NCBI GenBank assembly: GCA_016490735.1
Contig: JAEMWC010000006.1
Location: 392,501-456,500, forward strand
Direction: 5' to 3'
Length of the DNA: 64,000 nucleotides
From: Pachyseris speciosa
Taxonomy: Eukaryota; Cnidaria; Anthozoa; Scleractinia; Pachyseridae
The notes below the pieces were generated by a model. It saw only the letters and a list, made by a program, of their open reading frames with translations, ran no database searches and was not told where the DNA came from. This document shows, piece after piece, positions 24,359 to 36,310 of this stretch (the first letter of the stretch is position 1; each line of letters starts with the position of its first letter). A program made the position numbers and the translations under genes.

Positions 24359-24582
24359 GGGCCGTTTATACGAGAGAAAATAAGCCGCGGCTTACACTGG
24401 CCGCGGCTTGCATAAGACTCGAACACCCCGTATAAATGGTACAAAATCTACGTTCACGTCTTTCTCAAGCTGCGGCTTATCCTGGCCTAGGAGTTTTTAT
24501 TCGTATAAATAGTTCCTTTCGCGTATTATGGAAGCCGTGGCCAGAGTAAGCCGCGGAATATTTCCTCTCGTATAAACGGCCC
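24359..24582. mobile_element. 224-bp MITE, TA target site
   Basis: Ends are perfect inverted repeats GGGCCGTTTATACGAGAG / CTCTCGTATAAACGGCCC, flanked by TA on both sides. The interior has several CCGCGGCTT / AAGCCGCGG segments and is itself partly palindromic. TA flanks suggest mobilisation by a Tc1/mariner-type transposase. Confidence 0.75.
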
Positions 24583-25107
24583 TATTATCACTGTTTGGCC
24601 CAATTCATTAACGGAGAGAGCAGAATTTTGAAAATGTTCCTATATAAAGAGACAACTTGAGAATGATTCTGCTTGTTTTTTCAGTTTCAATTCTTAGCTT
24701 TAGTTACGTTCTAACCATATGCTCGTTAATGAGAATGAAACCGCGAAGCAAATATGGCCGCTTCACTTTAGGCTAACTTAGTTATTTTAGTTACCTGTTT
24801 TTTGTTTCCATGCACCTTTTAACAGTTAGCATAAGTTCGTGCTCTTGCTTTTTTTCGTACTCGTAACTGTTGTTATTTTATGAAACAACATCTTCCATCT
24901 GTTCTGGTTTTCCATGAGTCAGGTTTCCTGGATTTAATTTGGCCATCTCACCAACAAGAATCGAAAACAAACTTGTTACTTCCCTTTGGTGAGCCTTGTT
25001 GGCTCAATAAACCCTCTGGAATATTTCAACGAGCAAGCGAATGGTATGCAGTGACGAAAAACAACGAAGAGCGTGGCTGCGAATTGGCTCATTAGCCCAT
25101 TTCCGAT

Positions 25108-26309
25108 ATGTGTGGGCGCGAGAGACTGGTGCCAAATTTGGGCGGGAAAGCGAAAAGTAAGACTGTTCCACGGTTAAAAGAGTATCTAACAAATAGAGGT
25201 ATACAGGTATCCGATCAGGGGCGAAATAAACGCAAGTCTGAACTGGTGGAACTCGCTGAAAAAGCATTCGAGATGAAAATACGGCTGATTGACAATGAAG
25301 ATGAAGACGTTTCAGAGGTGATAGCAAGTAAACTTAAGACTGAAGCCGGAATTCTGCCGAACCCAAAGCATATTCAAAACTGGACATACGACTTCGCCTC
25401 CATGCCAGAATTTACGTTTGCCGATTTACATACATATTTAGTTGGAACTGAGGAATACACGGCCGAGGACCTGAAATCTTTTAAAAGCTTACATGGGTAT
25501 AAACTGTTCTCGGATGGCCATGTACAAGATTGCATGATGCACTGCGTCAAAGATAAGGGATACTTTATTTCGGTTCAAAGTGCAACCGACAGAAAGATCC
25601 ACAACAGAAGATAGCAAGCCCACTTACAATGGTTTTATCGTACTGAAAAACTCTGGAGTCGTCAAGGATGGATTTTGTCCTTGCAAAGGATGGTAAGAAT
25701 GATAGAATTACAGTGTAAGCAGTAGATTGAACAGTTCTAAGGATTTCACCTCGATAACACGGCGTGTCCTTGCATGCTTGAGTCTTTGAACACTATGGCA
25801 TCTTAATATAAGATGGAAGAGGGGTCTTAGGGTTTTCTTAACTTTCAAAAATTAAGGTAATGTTTCATGTAGTTAAATAAGGGAACCAGGGAAGTTAAAA
25901 AAAAAAGTCGATTTCTCCTTCACCCCTCCTCTCTGTGTTCCATGGTTAGTTCTTAATCTTTTATTTTTCATTTATTTTAATTTATAGATTGGATGGAAAC
26001 TGTCGTCATATTACTGCTGTATTGTTCGATTTGGAACATACTGCACGTTTAAGTGAGTTGAAGTCCTGTACTTCAGGTCAGTGTCAGTGGGTCAGGAGGG
26101 CAAAACCTAACACCAACTCTTGTCCTCTGCAAGAGCTGAAGCTATCAAAGACAGAGTATGGAAAAAAACAGAAAGTGTATCCCGTTCTTTCAGAATTTGA
26201 CCCAAGTTCGAGGACTCCTGACGTTGAAATACTTGGCAAAATCTTCCGGGAAGGGTTAGGGGTTGTCCCAGTACTTCATGTTTTCTGTGTATGGCAGGAG
26301 GGTATTTAA
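25108..26309 (+). pseudogene. SAP/SWIM-domain protein of an ISL2EU-like element, truncated
   Basis: From the ATG at 25108 a SAP-like DNA-binding helix pair is seen (PRLKEYLTNRGI...KSELVELAEKA). A conserved globular stretch follows (PNPKHIQNWTYDF...MPEFTFADLHTYL). The frame breaks near 25580. Another frame then gives DGFCPCKG up to a GTAAG site at 25693, and the frame after about 25988 gives DGNCRHITAVLFDLEH. Together CPC and CRH make the CxC...CxH zinc set of a SWIM finger. The YqaJ exonuclease domain expected after SWIM is missing. The start codon lies inside the left TIR. The splice junction would create a stop, another sign of decay. Confidence 0.6.
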
Positions 26310-27032
26310 CAGAAATGTGAAATACATAAGTGATGGGATACCTGTGTAAAATTTAACAGCTTCATCACTTTTCAACACGTCCTGCGCGACTTGCTCTCGT
26401 TTTTTCTGTGCCGGTATATCGAGCTTTTGTTCTTGTTTGGAGCTTTGTGGTTTAGTTGTGAGTATCTTTAGTTCTTGTTCAATTTTCTCGAGCTCTGCCA
26501 TGGTATTTAAGATCGGTTTGACGTAACACATTTTTGTGCAGCGGGTCAACTTCGTCAATTCTGTCCGTGTAGTCGTGGTCAGAGAGTAAATGCGTTTTAA
26601 TGCAATCGCAGTCTTGAAATAAATCGGTGTCAATTAAACTTACATTGTTGACTTCTAATCTTTCTTTTTTGGGGGGTATTTCTTCATCCTTGTCAGCTGA
26701 TCGCTCAACTTGGAGACTTCTCTTATTGAGTCTCTCTGTACGAAGATTAATCGGGTTCGATTTGTGGCTGCCTTTTCTGGATCAAATACGGTAGGGAGAG
26801 CTCGCTTAACAACGAAGTTCTCGCCAGATGGCGCATTTTTCATGTCTTGTTTTCGAAAATGAAGCGAACAAATTCGAGGATCGGTAAGATTCTTGAATTT
26901 GGCATCGGCTCTTTTGCAAAACTTTTCCCACTTCTTACGCATTTTTCCATTGCCAGGAAAACGGAAATATGAGAGATTTGGTTTGTTATGAGTACCATTG
27001 TTACAAACAGCAACAGGAGAGTACTTCACCAT
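26256..27032 (-). pseudogene. THAP-HTH transposase N-terminus, DDE domain lost
   Basis: From ATG 27032 the protein begins MVKYSPVAVCNN and continues with FRFPGNGKMRKKWEKFCKR and DPRICSLHF, a THAP zinc finger of the C2CH type. The first zinc ligand, Cys at position 5 in THAP1, is Ser here; the later Cys and the C-x2-H are kept. A second frame (26633-26256) contains SDEAVKFYTGIPS, the helical segment that precedes the DDE_Tnp_4 catalytic domain in Harbinger/ISL2EU transposases. The text ends in the deletion junction before any catalytic residue. Confidence 0.65.
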
Positions 27033-27794
27033 CTCCAGCGAGTAGAATATTTTCAATTTCGATCCTTGTTCTTTTGTTGTTTACTATCTGTAAGTTTTGA
27101 CTTTGCCGCTTTATTCCCCCAAGCCTCGCTTTCACGTCCACACTTGGTACCAATCTCGCGCGCCCAAACATGTCGGAAATGGGCTAATCCATGTCCATCG
27201 AGCGTCAGTGGAATAATTTCTTTTATTAAAAACAATCAAGAAATATTTTGCAGCTTTCGCTAATCCAACCGAAAACGACCATGATATATAATCACTGATC
27301 AATATCTCATGGTATATCAAATCTCTGGAACTGACAAAACAAGCTAAAATTAAAAGGAGGAGGTATTTTGCAATTACCAGTGGTATGACAGGTCATTCAG
27401 TACTTATCTAAAGTTGCGGAATCAATGACAACTTGTACGAAAGAAAATTGGCATAATAAACGGGAGAGAAAAAGAATGTGTATCGTGATATATAACAAAG
27501 TTCAAATGGTAAAAATCCTTCTAATCTTGGAGGACATATCGGTAGAAGTAAAAACAGACTTTTGCGGCTTGGGAGAAAGGACAAACAACGTGTCCAAATT
27601 TATAGAAACCAAAACAACAACAGATGCTGGCTACTCGTGAAACAAAACACTTGATCGGTATCTTTGGTATTAAACTAATGAAGCTTAAAAGGTCACCGAT
27701 GCCTTGTGGCACCAAAGTGTTTTATAGAACTGTTGGAAAGAAAGTACTCTTTGCCGGGCTGGTAGAGAGCGACCATCTGCAGAAAAGCGGCAAA

Positions 27795-30348
27795 ATGCGG
27801 TGTTTCCGAGTCTCGTTGATTGTTATTCAGTTGCTTATTTTTGAAGCTTCTGGTGATTTTGAGAACGACAGACGACTCCTGCAAGAATACAGGGGTAAGT
27901 TAGCTGCTTCGAGTTTCGTGTTATATAAATTGTTTTTCTATAATTATTTAGATATTGGCTCACTAGGTAAAGGCAACCGTTTAAGCACACAATAATGGTG
28001 ATTGCAACCTCATAAAAAGGAGTCTATTACAAATTGTCACCTGCCTATAAATCGCTTAACACCCCTACAGTTTTATTTCAAGAACACACACCGGATTCAT
28101 TCAATGATCCTGTAGGCGCAAGGCACATCAGAGAGTTATCTTTAACTCTTAAGGCGCTTGGTTGTACAGGAGTTCAGCTAATTATAATTTCGCATTGAAA
28201 TAACTCAGAGTATTTCCCTCACCCCTGATGGCCGGTCAGCTAATAAAGTGGCAGTGGATCATGAAATGCAGAAACTCAGTAGGTGTATAATAGCACTTAG
28301 AAAAAGTACCTCTGCTTCAGGAGTATATGGCTCAGTTCTTACGGATGCGATAACGAACTTATTAGACGAGATCGTGTATAATTAGCAGAGAACTGGTTCA
28401 GCCCTGTGTTGAAAAATTTTTAGTCGAAGGATCTTTATGCTGTGTTTAATGACGTATCGTTTGCTAATACAGTATTCGTCAGGTTTTCATATTAGCACTT
28501 GCGATACATGTACCACTCGGTTTTCGTCACCACGGTGGCACCAAGAACAGGCGTCTGCATATGTACAGTGACTCTTCATTTTGAGTAAAAAGCTTTAACT
28601 GTATGTGTACGCCGAAAGACTTTCGATAAACCAGAAAAAATTTTCTTGACATTGTTGTGCTTGGGATGTGCACACCTAAAGATTTTGGTATTCACAGAAA
28701 CTTCCATATGTCATCTTCTCTCTTTCACTGAAACAGTCCTTAAATAGCAATGAAATTTTGACTTGGCTGCACTTCTTGATGTTATGCGTGTTATCTTGTT
28801 TTCCATGTGCGACCTTTATCTCCCATTTGAGGCAAACCGTGTAAGAATCAAATCAAATCAAATTCGGCGCAGCCTCTAGCTCACCACCAGCTATTGTTTT
28901 CGGTTGGCATGACGAAAATTCTTTTCTTGGAATTACGAAATTGCTGCTTATACTGGCTGTAACTTTGAAGCAAGTTCTGCTGGAAAATCGAAAGAAATGT
29001 TAGAATGCCTAAGTTTGTCTTTGATTACAATCTGTAAACACTTGTGTAAGAATTTTAAAACTAACTAGGTGCCGCAACTCAGCTCCACCCACACTTGAAA
29101 TATTAAATGAGATTTTAATCGGGGTGACCACTCGCGCCCGCATGGGTAGCGCTGGATGTGTGTCACGTTGATATTTCATACTAAGAAAATCGATATCGTC
29201 ATTTCTGGTATTTGACCGTGTCAGGAATATTTGCAATTTGTAGGACCAGATGGCGCGCATAAATACTGTTTACAAACAGTTTCTTAAGCTGAGCCGATTA
29301 ACCAAATCCTTTTAAAGACCGATTACTTGAAAAGCAAGGTCAGACTGAATTATAAAGAAAGGAGGAAAGGAAGAGAAAGAGAGAGAGAGCGGCCGAGAAA
29401 GAAAGCGGATGGAAGAAAAGAGGGAAGAAATAAACGAGAAGGAAAGAAAAAAGAAGGAAAGAAGCTGGTTAAAAAAAGCACTCTTGTGGCTTCAATACTT
29501 TAGGCTGAAACCAGATCATTTTCATACCCATGTGCTCTATTGCGCAAATCTTAACTTAAAATTTAAAAAAGGACTTAAAATTTTTTTACTTTTTTGCTGA
29601 CTCAGTTGACTTTTGCAAAGCCTAACACTTCATAACATTTTGTTCAAAAGAATTTCAGCAAATTCCAGCGGCAAGACTCACAAGCAACAAGCTTGAGATG
29701 CATTTCATAACTACCAGCGACTCCACGCGCCTAAAGAGGCAGTTACGGGGAGACTACGACATCATATACGTCCTTGACTCCTCGAGTTCGATCAGCCGAG
29801 CAGAGTTCCGCAAGGGGATCAAAGCCATTCAAATGCTGATTGACAAAGGAGCCCGGGAAACAAAGCATGCGGCCATCACAGTAGCCAATCATGCTCAACC
29901 AGTTTTCAACTTCACTTCCGGTGACAAAGCCAATCGAAAACTAGAGCAGCTCGAGAGAACAGGCGGAAAAACCAACATGCAAGAGGCGCTGGAGAAAAGC
30001 TTGGGAATGTTTCAAAATCCCAGATCTGGGAGCCGTGTTGGGAGTTATAAGCGCGTGCTTGTTGTCACCGATGGACAGTCCAACGTGAAACGAGATAAAA
30101 CGCTTTGGAAGGCGACGGATCTCAAAGTTAATGGAGCCGAAATCTTTGTGGTCGGAATTGGAGAATATCTAGACGGCATTGATGAGCTGGCGCACATGGC
30201 TAGCTCGTTAGACGCGCATTTGTACAGAGCCGGGGACATGCAAGAGTTCGTTGAAATCGTTAAGCTTATCACGCCGGTCAGTTATAGACGAACCTGGGCG
30301 GCTGAAGTTAAGAGATTAAGGGAGACCTACGTTATTGGAAGACATTAA
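27795..30348 (+). CDS. Secreted single von Willebrand factor A domain protein
   Basis: Exon 1 (27795-27894) encodes a signal peptide MRCFRVSLIVIQLLIFEASG and ends in phase 1 at GTAAGT. Exon 2 (29651-30348) enters at AAAAG^AATTTCAG in the same phase, giving 265 aa. A basic linker (STRLKRQLRG) precedes one vWA domain. The metal-ion-dependent adhesion site is complete: DSSSS near the N-terminal end of the domain, Thr in GGKTN, and Asp in VVTDGQSN. Such domains bind proteins or matrix through a divalent cation; in animals they occur in matrilins, collagen VI and coral skeletal-matrix proteins. No second domain is present. The downstream minus-strand gene is a paralogue with the same intron position and phase, which supported the acceptor choice. 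The exact role is unknown. Confidence 0.88.
29356..29462 (+). repeat. Polypurine tract
   Basis: Over 100 bases almost wholly A and G (units such as AAGGAAGAGAAAGAGAGAGAG), in the intron of the plus-strand vWA gene about 190 bases before exon 2. Confidence 0.7.
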
Positions 30349-30708
30349 GCAATGGAAAGAAAGACTTCGCTTACATATCACTGGTGCTTTCTGACGGGCG
30401 TAAGCACGTTTTTTGTTCAGATGTGTTCAGCCATTACCCTGGATTAAAAGAAGTAGGCTGGGAGCCGCATCATCCTTCTTTTAACGTTCGGAAACAGTTA
30501 AAACTCATGACTACTCTCGGATAGGAGTCGCTGTGTTATAAAATAGATAGCGGGCGTTTTTGCAGCCATGGTATCTCCCTAGCATGATACTATGTAAAAT
30601 CTGAGAAAAAAAAATCAAATATCTTCGTGCTGTTTGTTACCGACTCATCTCCTAAGGCTCATCAGATATTAGGAGTCTTGTTAGTTTCACTCATCCAAAA
30701 CAGAAAAT

Positions 30709-30714
30709 AATAAA
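30709..30714 (+). terminator. Possible polyadenylation signal, plus-strand vWA gene
   Basis: AATAAA about 360 bases after the stop codon. Confidence 0.35.
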
Positions 30715-31255
30715 AAAATCTGGAATGCATAACCCCATCGATGACAACCTAAAGCAATTGCTAGTAAATGAATCAGAAGCGCGGGAAACACGTATGACTT
30801 GTTTTTCATTGCTAGGGGAATTATTCTCTTGTTTGTCATATTGTCCTCTTCTTCAAAGGTTTAACGTGTTGGTAGAGGTGTCAGATCACCCACACGACGA
30901 AGTCGGAAGTGGACTTGTTTTGACTTCTGATTGGTTAAGAAAGAGGCGCAAGTTTTATTGACCAATCACGAGGCACACTAAAGCATATACATTTGACAAT
31001 CTACTGAAAAACCGTTATATACCCAGCGTCAATAGAAAACATATGGTTACTTTTGTCACAGCGGCATTTCACGAGATTTAAGTTGCTATATGGTGTTACG
31101 TACGCTAGTACTCAAAGTATTGTCATTAACAACCGAATATCATAAATGATATAAGTAGATATATTTATGCTGTACATTGCTGAATACTGGTAACATAATG
31201 CAATACAATGGCATTGTTTATTCGTTTCAATTCTAACGCCAATAAAGCAAAATCG
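30715..31255. other. Spacer between the two convergent vWA genes
   Basis: AT-rich, no repeat or coding signal recognised. Confidence 0.4.
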
Positions 31256-31261
31256 TTTATT
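31256..31261 (-). terminator. Possible polyadenylation signal, minus-strand vWA gene
   Basis: TTTATT on the plus strand (AATAAA on the minus strand), 87 bases beyond the stop. A second copy lies at 31217-31222. Confidence 0.5.
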
Positions 31262-31347
31262 CTTTTGAACATATCTTCGAACAGTTTCACAGTGACCATA
31301 AAGACAAATAGAAACAGAAAATTCAAATGTTGTCAGATCCCATCAAA

Positions 31348-33737
31348 TTAAAGTCTTCCCAAAGGACCGGCATCGTCGCCATTTTCTTCTGATTCAACAC
31401 CAAAGACCTCATGAATCCACGACTTTTGTCCAGCATTAGGAATAAGCTTGATAATCTCTACCAGATTCCTCATACTTAACACTCGGTACATATGGGCATC
31501 GGTAGAACTTGCCATTTGCACCATCTCCTGAATGCCTTCCAAATACTCTCCTACGGCGATCACAAAGACCTCGATACCCAGCAGCTTCAACTGAAAGGCG
31601 CTTGGAATGGTTTCGTCTCTCTTTATGTTAGACTGGCCGTCAGTAACGACAAGAATTCTGCGAAAACTTCCCTGTCGCGCGCCATATTGATCTCCGACAT
31701 ACATTTCTTGGCATCGTTTGAGCGCGGCTTGCGTGTTGGTTTTCCCGCCAGAACGCGTGAGCGCACGAAGTTTTCCGGCCGCTTGGACGCTCCAAGTGAA
31801 GTTGAACTGGAGTTTTGCATGGGTCGCGTAGGTGATGGCGGCGTAGTTCGTGTCGTTGCGTGATTTGTTAACGAGATCTTGCAAAGCGCTTAAACCTTTG
31901 CCGAATTCTCCTCTGCTAACGGAGCTCGAAGCGTCCAGCATCAGAATAACGTCAAAGTAGTTTCCAAGAATCTGCCGTTTGTGGAGTCTTCTTGTTTTGC
32001 CACCGAGAAAGTTCTTGTACAGCTTCTTCGCCGTTTCTAAGGCAGGGGGAATTATCTGAAATTCTAAACATAAGAATGACCTTAGTTGAATTAAAAGAAA
32101 GTCAGTGACAGCATAACTACTGGCTGCCTCCTATCTACGTCACACCTCGTCTTCATTGGTTTTTTTGGGAGTGGGGGTGGGAGTGGGGAGGAGGTGGGGC
32201 ATCACTTCGATCCTACTACCAAAACCATTTTTATACATTTAAAAAATGGTGCACCATCCTTCTGATCGAATTGTAGACATTTCCAACGTGATACGACTTT
32301 GGTCAATTAACTGTGATCAAAATTTTCTCATGTCACTTATAACCTCGCGTTAAATGCATATTTTGATCTTAAAGGTCACAATTTCATTTACGTTCGTTAT
32401 GGCCCGATTGTCCTTCTCTATAATTTACGTGATTAGTTGAAGGAAAATGCCTTCTGAGCGACGGCTTTTGCTCACAAGTTTAGAAAAATTACAGTGGCGT
32501 TAAAGAGGTTATGCACATACTGTAATTTTAGACGTGTTCTCCTCGCCAGCCAATGTTCATGTCCTGTCTAAACCATGCTGTGGCAAAGGATGCCCTGGAA
32601 GGCAAATGAGGTCCTCCCACACCAAATACGAGAATAGATAAATCCCGATAAAAGCCTGGATGTGGGTGTATCATACAAGCTCCTTGGCTTGCGCTGGATG
32701 ATACCTGTTTTATGATGATGATAGTGACGAATGATTATCACGATGATGACGATAATGATGTCCCCTTTCAACCAAGATGGCGTTAGAAACGGTTGAAGCC
32801 TGCGGTGAAAGAGTCTATTCGGCCGAAAGAGTGAGTGTCTTGAAATTACGATTTAACTTTAAGAGCAATTAAGCGAGAACTGTATGGATGTCTATAATTC
32901 GCCGATCAATGTGTGTACACATTTCACTGTGTACGGAACCTATGGGGGGAATTTGACAGGTATCCACTCGAGGGATTCCCGTCGCTCGTGGGAATTGAGG
33001 AGTTAAAGGACAGATTTTCGGCTTTGTTAGCGAATGGGTCTTTAGAAAGGAGGTTCAAAGGTAGGAAGAGCTCAACATTTTCCCTAGCGACAGTTTAACT
33101 GAAAGTTAGAGTACTCTTCTGTTAATTTACATTTTAGACAGGAGAAACAAAGTGGCTCCTCGAAGATCTGAGGGGCAAAATATTAAGATTATAAACCTAA
33201 AAAGACACGGCTTTGTTTGCAAGGAAAATTTATGCCTTGCACTGCGCCTATGAATCTGCCACACAAAATAATATTAACACGGTTTATAAGAAAGAAAGAA
33301 AAACAATTTGGTCGCTTTTGCACTCGATCATCTCTCATCACTGATTGATTTCACTTGTCACTTGAGAGTATCGCGAGAGAATCGAATATTCATCACCTTT
33401 CTCAATTTTCTCCAGCAGAAACAAATCGCTCCGAGAAAGTTCGTTTGATGCGAACAAGGGATAAGTCCTTGTTGTTTGTTTTTCAGTTCCAATCCAGGGT
33501 TTGATTGTTGTGAAATGCGTTCCAATCAGTGTACCAATTGACCTCATGCGTCACAGCTTGCAGCTTCTGCTCTTAAACACTGTCACTCAAAGTTATATAT
33601 ACTGTACTAGCAAACTGGTTGGCTCACTTACTTTGATAGTAAATATCCTCGCTAGTAAGCTCATCTTCAAGCGAACCTCCGTATGTAAACTGGATGACCA
33701 AAATAACTAAACAAATTTCCGTCAGACGCACCATCAT
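31348..33737 (-). CDS. Secreted single von Willebrand factor A domain protein, paralogue
   Basis: Exon 1 (33737-33632) starts with two adjacent ATGs and encodes a signal peptide (VRLTEICLVILVIQFTYG) and an acidic stretch, ending in phase 1 at GTAAGT. Exon 2 (32063-31348) enters in phase 1 at TTTAG^AATTTCAG, giving 273 aa. The vWA domain has a full MIDAS: DASSS, Thr in GGKTN, and Asp in VVTDGQSN. It matches the plus-strand neighbour along its length (for example AAITYATHAKLQFNFT and SSTDAHMYR), with the same first-intron position and phase. A tail rich in Glu and Gly (ESEENGDDAG) follows the domain and is absent from the neighbour. The pair looks like an inverted tail-to-tail duplication. The ligand and tissue role cannot be read from sequence. 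Confidence 0.88.
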
Positions 33738-34560
33738 GTCGTGTTTATTCCGCTGCGCTTAGGTCATTTGATATTGAGGAGTATCCCATTTCTCTTTGTA
33801 CCAGAGAGCAAACGTGAGGGGAGAGGGGTGGGGAAGATCTCGGGCCGCATTATGAAGTGTAAGAAAGCGCTGCTACTGTAACGGTCCTGGGCAAGATTTC
33901 CGCACAACTTTATACATTAATTATGTATACATTTTGTGACTTATATTCATGCTCGCTGTTTTTGGAGGAAATCTTACCTGGTCCCCAGGCTTCCTAGAAA
34001 CGAAAAAACAATAAAGCAAATTTGGGGCAAACTTAATCAATGTTTCGTCATACCCCGTTGGGAAGGCCACTGACTGTTCAGGAGCCAGCGAGCAAAAGCG
34101 AAGGAACAAGGGCCAGGGCAAAAGAAATAAGGGAGACCCCTTCGTATTATCTTAGCAAAGAAGCCATGAATAAGTCGGCCCTGGTTATATTTGCCCAAAT
34201 CACAGAGTAGGAAAAAAATTGCCCGTACACTTTGTGTGCAGTACATTTCCACGACCCTTTGAATGGCTGTCATGGTTAGCAACTTCGGTACATCAACTTA
34301 AAACTGACAGGTTTGGTGTCTGCTGACGAATTTAGGCAACGTCAGTAATTCAGCAATTTCTTTGTTTTAAAGGGGGTGAAGCACTTCTTGGTTTAGTACC
34401 TGGCAGCAAGTCAATCTTATTGCAGCATTTTTTCTTGAAAGTGAGTGGACTGTCACATTACTGAGTGCGTCAGGATAGTTGTTGCAAGCCGTGCATGAAT
34501 GACATGGCCGATATTTTTTCGTTACCTGCTGATACGTCAGAAGACGTTACCCATAGGTTT
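33738..34560. other. Intergenic, nothing recognised
   Basis: Upstream flank of the minus-strand vWA gene. No clear TATA box, repeat or exon was recognised. Confidence 0.4.
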
Positions 34561-34562
34561 CA

Positions 34563-34566
34563 TCCC

Positions 34567-34644
<78 letters not shown>

Positions 34645-35000
34645 TCCTGATCAGTAGCGCTTTACAATCATATATTTAAGAGAAAACGAAAATACATTAC
34701 AATGAAAATAAAATAAAGTTATAAATTATAAAAATACTTCTTAAAAAGATAAGTTTTAGTCGAGATTTAAAACTGTCAAGTGATGTGTCTTGACGAAGCT
34801 CCACAGGTAGGCCATTCCAGAGTTTCGGAGCAGCCGCTGAAAATGATCTTGCTCCCAATGTTGTAAGCATCTTTGCCTTGGGATGGTCCAATCCCTTTCA
34901 ACCAAACTGCTCTCAGCAGGTTGAAAAAGTTGATGAGCAAAAGAACCAATGACGGCTTTTCCCCAATAAAAACATGCAAAAACCCAATCAATCAAAAACG
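34563..35000 (-). mobile_element. 5'-truncated LINE 3' end with (TAA)n tail
   Basis: On the minus strand a frame reads GARSFSAAAPKLWNGLP...SLDSFKSRLKLIF, the typical C-terminal tail of non-LTR retrotransposon polyproteins. After the stop the copy runs into an (ATT)n tract at about 34567-34645, which is probably its 3' tail. Everything upstream of the C-terminus is missing or frame-shifted. Confidence 0.65.
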
Positions 35001-35599
35001 GCTGGTCCGAATACAGTATTCTCTCTTGATCTATTGATTCAGTTCAGCCTCCAAAGGGACCTCCTTTGACACATGCAGTAAAAGTGCTTCAAAATGGAGA
35101 CATACTGCAACGTCTAAGCCTACAACTTGGGTTCGTGTATGTTGAGAATGTAAAGGAGCTAAAGGAACAGCTGACTGTACCAGCAAACAGATCTTTTATT
35201 ACATCTTAGATCCAGATTTTAATTACAAACTGTTATATTTTCAATAAGCACATTTAGTGAAAATTAGTCTGGCAGCCAAAAACGTCAGAACGCGATTTAT
35301 TTTTATCAAGCCACTGGTATATCAAAATATTATACACCTTCCTGCAAAGAGTACAAAAGTTGAGTACGACAGCATTAACCTTGAGTTGTATAAACTAGTG
35401 GAAAATTTTTTTTACGTTATCTACGCCATCCAGAATTACTTACTCGCAAACACATACAGGGAAAAAAGGCTGAATACAACTCTCCAAGGAACTTGAGTTT
35501 AATTAAGGATTGCTATATGACACTAAAAACAACCCAGGTGATGAACAAAGTTAAAAAAAAAAAAAAAAAAGAATGTGGGTTTATCTACAGAGTTCATAA

Positions 35600-35705
35600 A
35601 GTAAATAGGCCACCCTACAGATTCGAGATTCGAGCGTCACTGAGCCCTTTGTGACCTTTGTACTTGCTCAGACGAAGGGCTAACGCTCGAAACCCATTAT
35701 GATGG
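35600..35705. repeat. Half-copy of the palindromic repeat seen at 58702-58850
   Basis: Shares GACGAAGGGCTAACGCTCGAAAC (35671-35693) and the flanking GTAAATAGGCCACC / GGCCAATTTACC arms with the strong palindrome at 58.7 kb; the left arm is degenerate. Confidence 0.5.
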
Positions 35706-36189
35706 CCAATTTACCTTATCAGCTGTTGTAAAAACTTCGTCTTCATACACTCCAACAGACGTAGCACCGCAATTTTTTAGAAACCAAATTCTACGTCTAC
35801 ATTAAACTGCATAACGGGTTGACTTAAAGTAGTATGCTTTCTATTTAGGATACTTCACAAATTTAATGTGATCAAGTAAGCTGAAGCCACTCTAAAGGCA
35901 CTAAGGCCACAAGGTAGCGGGCATTACCCCTTAAATCTACCAAATCAAAGATTGAGCCCAAGCATTAGCAGCCATGGACAGCTGTTTCGGCCTTGTTAGG
36001 CCTCATCAGCATTGCATAGCTAATGCTCAGGCTCAAGTACCCACATATCAATAAATACTTGATCACATAAGTTTGTGAAGTATCCTTGTCACTCCAGCCA
36101 CATCCCACAAGCTTTACGTTTTGATATGCTTTCTTTTTAGTACAACAAACGTAAAGAAAAAAAAAAAGGAAATGCAAAAGAGCCCGCAC

Positions 36190-36310
36190 AATGATCGAAT
36201 ACAGTAGGGAACAACGTAGTTCCCGGTGGTGTGGTCTGACGTCACACACATCTCAGGGTTGGGTGGAGGCTGGGCAATGGGCTGACCACCCTGTCCCCAA
36301 GAGCCTCTAT
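36190..36310 (+). repeat. SINE-like fragment
   Basis: AACGTAGTTCCCGGTGGTGTGGTCTGACG matches the 3' body of the SINE at 56.1 kb. The next block GGGTTGGGTGGAGGCTGGGC matches 17.63 kb. No head is present. Confidence 0.45.

Larger units (their letters stand above)
25091..27188. mobile_element. Decayed ISL2EU-like transposon with 63-bp TIRs
   Basis: 25091-25153 and 27126-27188 are inverted repeats of 63 bases, 54 matching by eye, both beginning ATTAGCCCATTTCCGA. Between them two convergent coding remnants are seen: a SAP plus SWIM protein on the plus strand, and a THAP plus helix-turn-helix transposase N-terminus on the minus strand. As I recall, ISL2EU elements pair a THAP/DDE transposase with a YqaJ-nuclease protein. 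The DDE and YqaJ domains are both absent, which suggests an internal deletion where the two genes meet. Confidence 0.7.

Noticed and set aside
32777..32830. Start of a chromobox (Polycomb) gene
   Set aside because: GERVYSAER looks a little like the CBX start, but no chromodomain follows.
34465..34650. Poly-isoleucine open frame
   Set aside because: Translation of the (TAA)n microsatellite.
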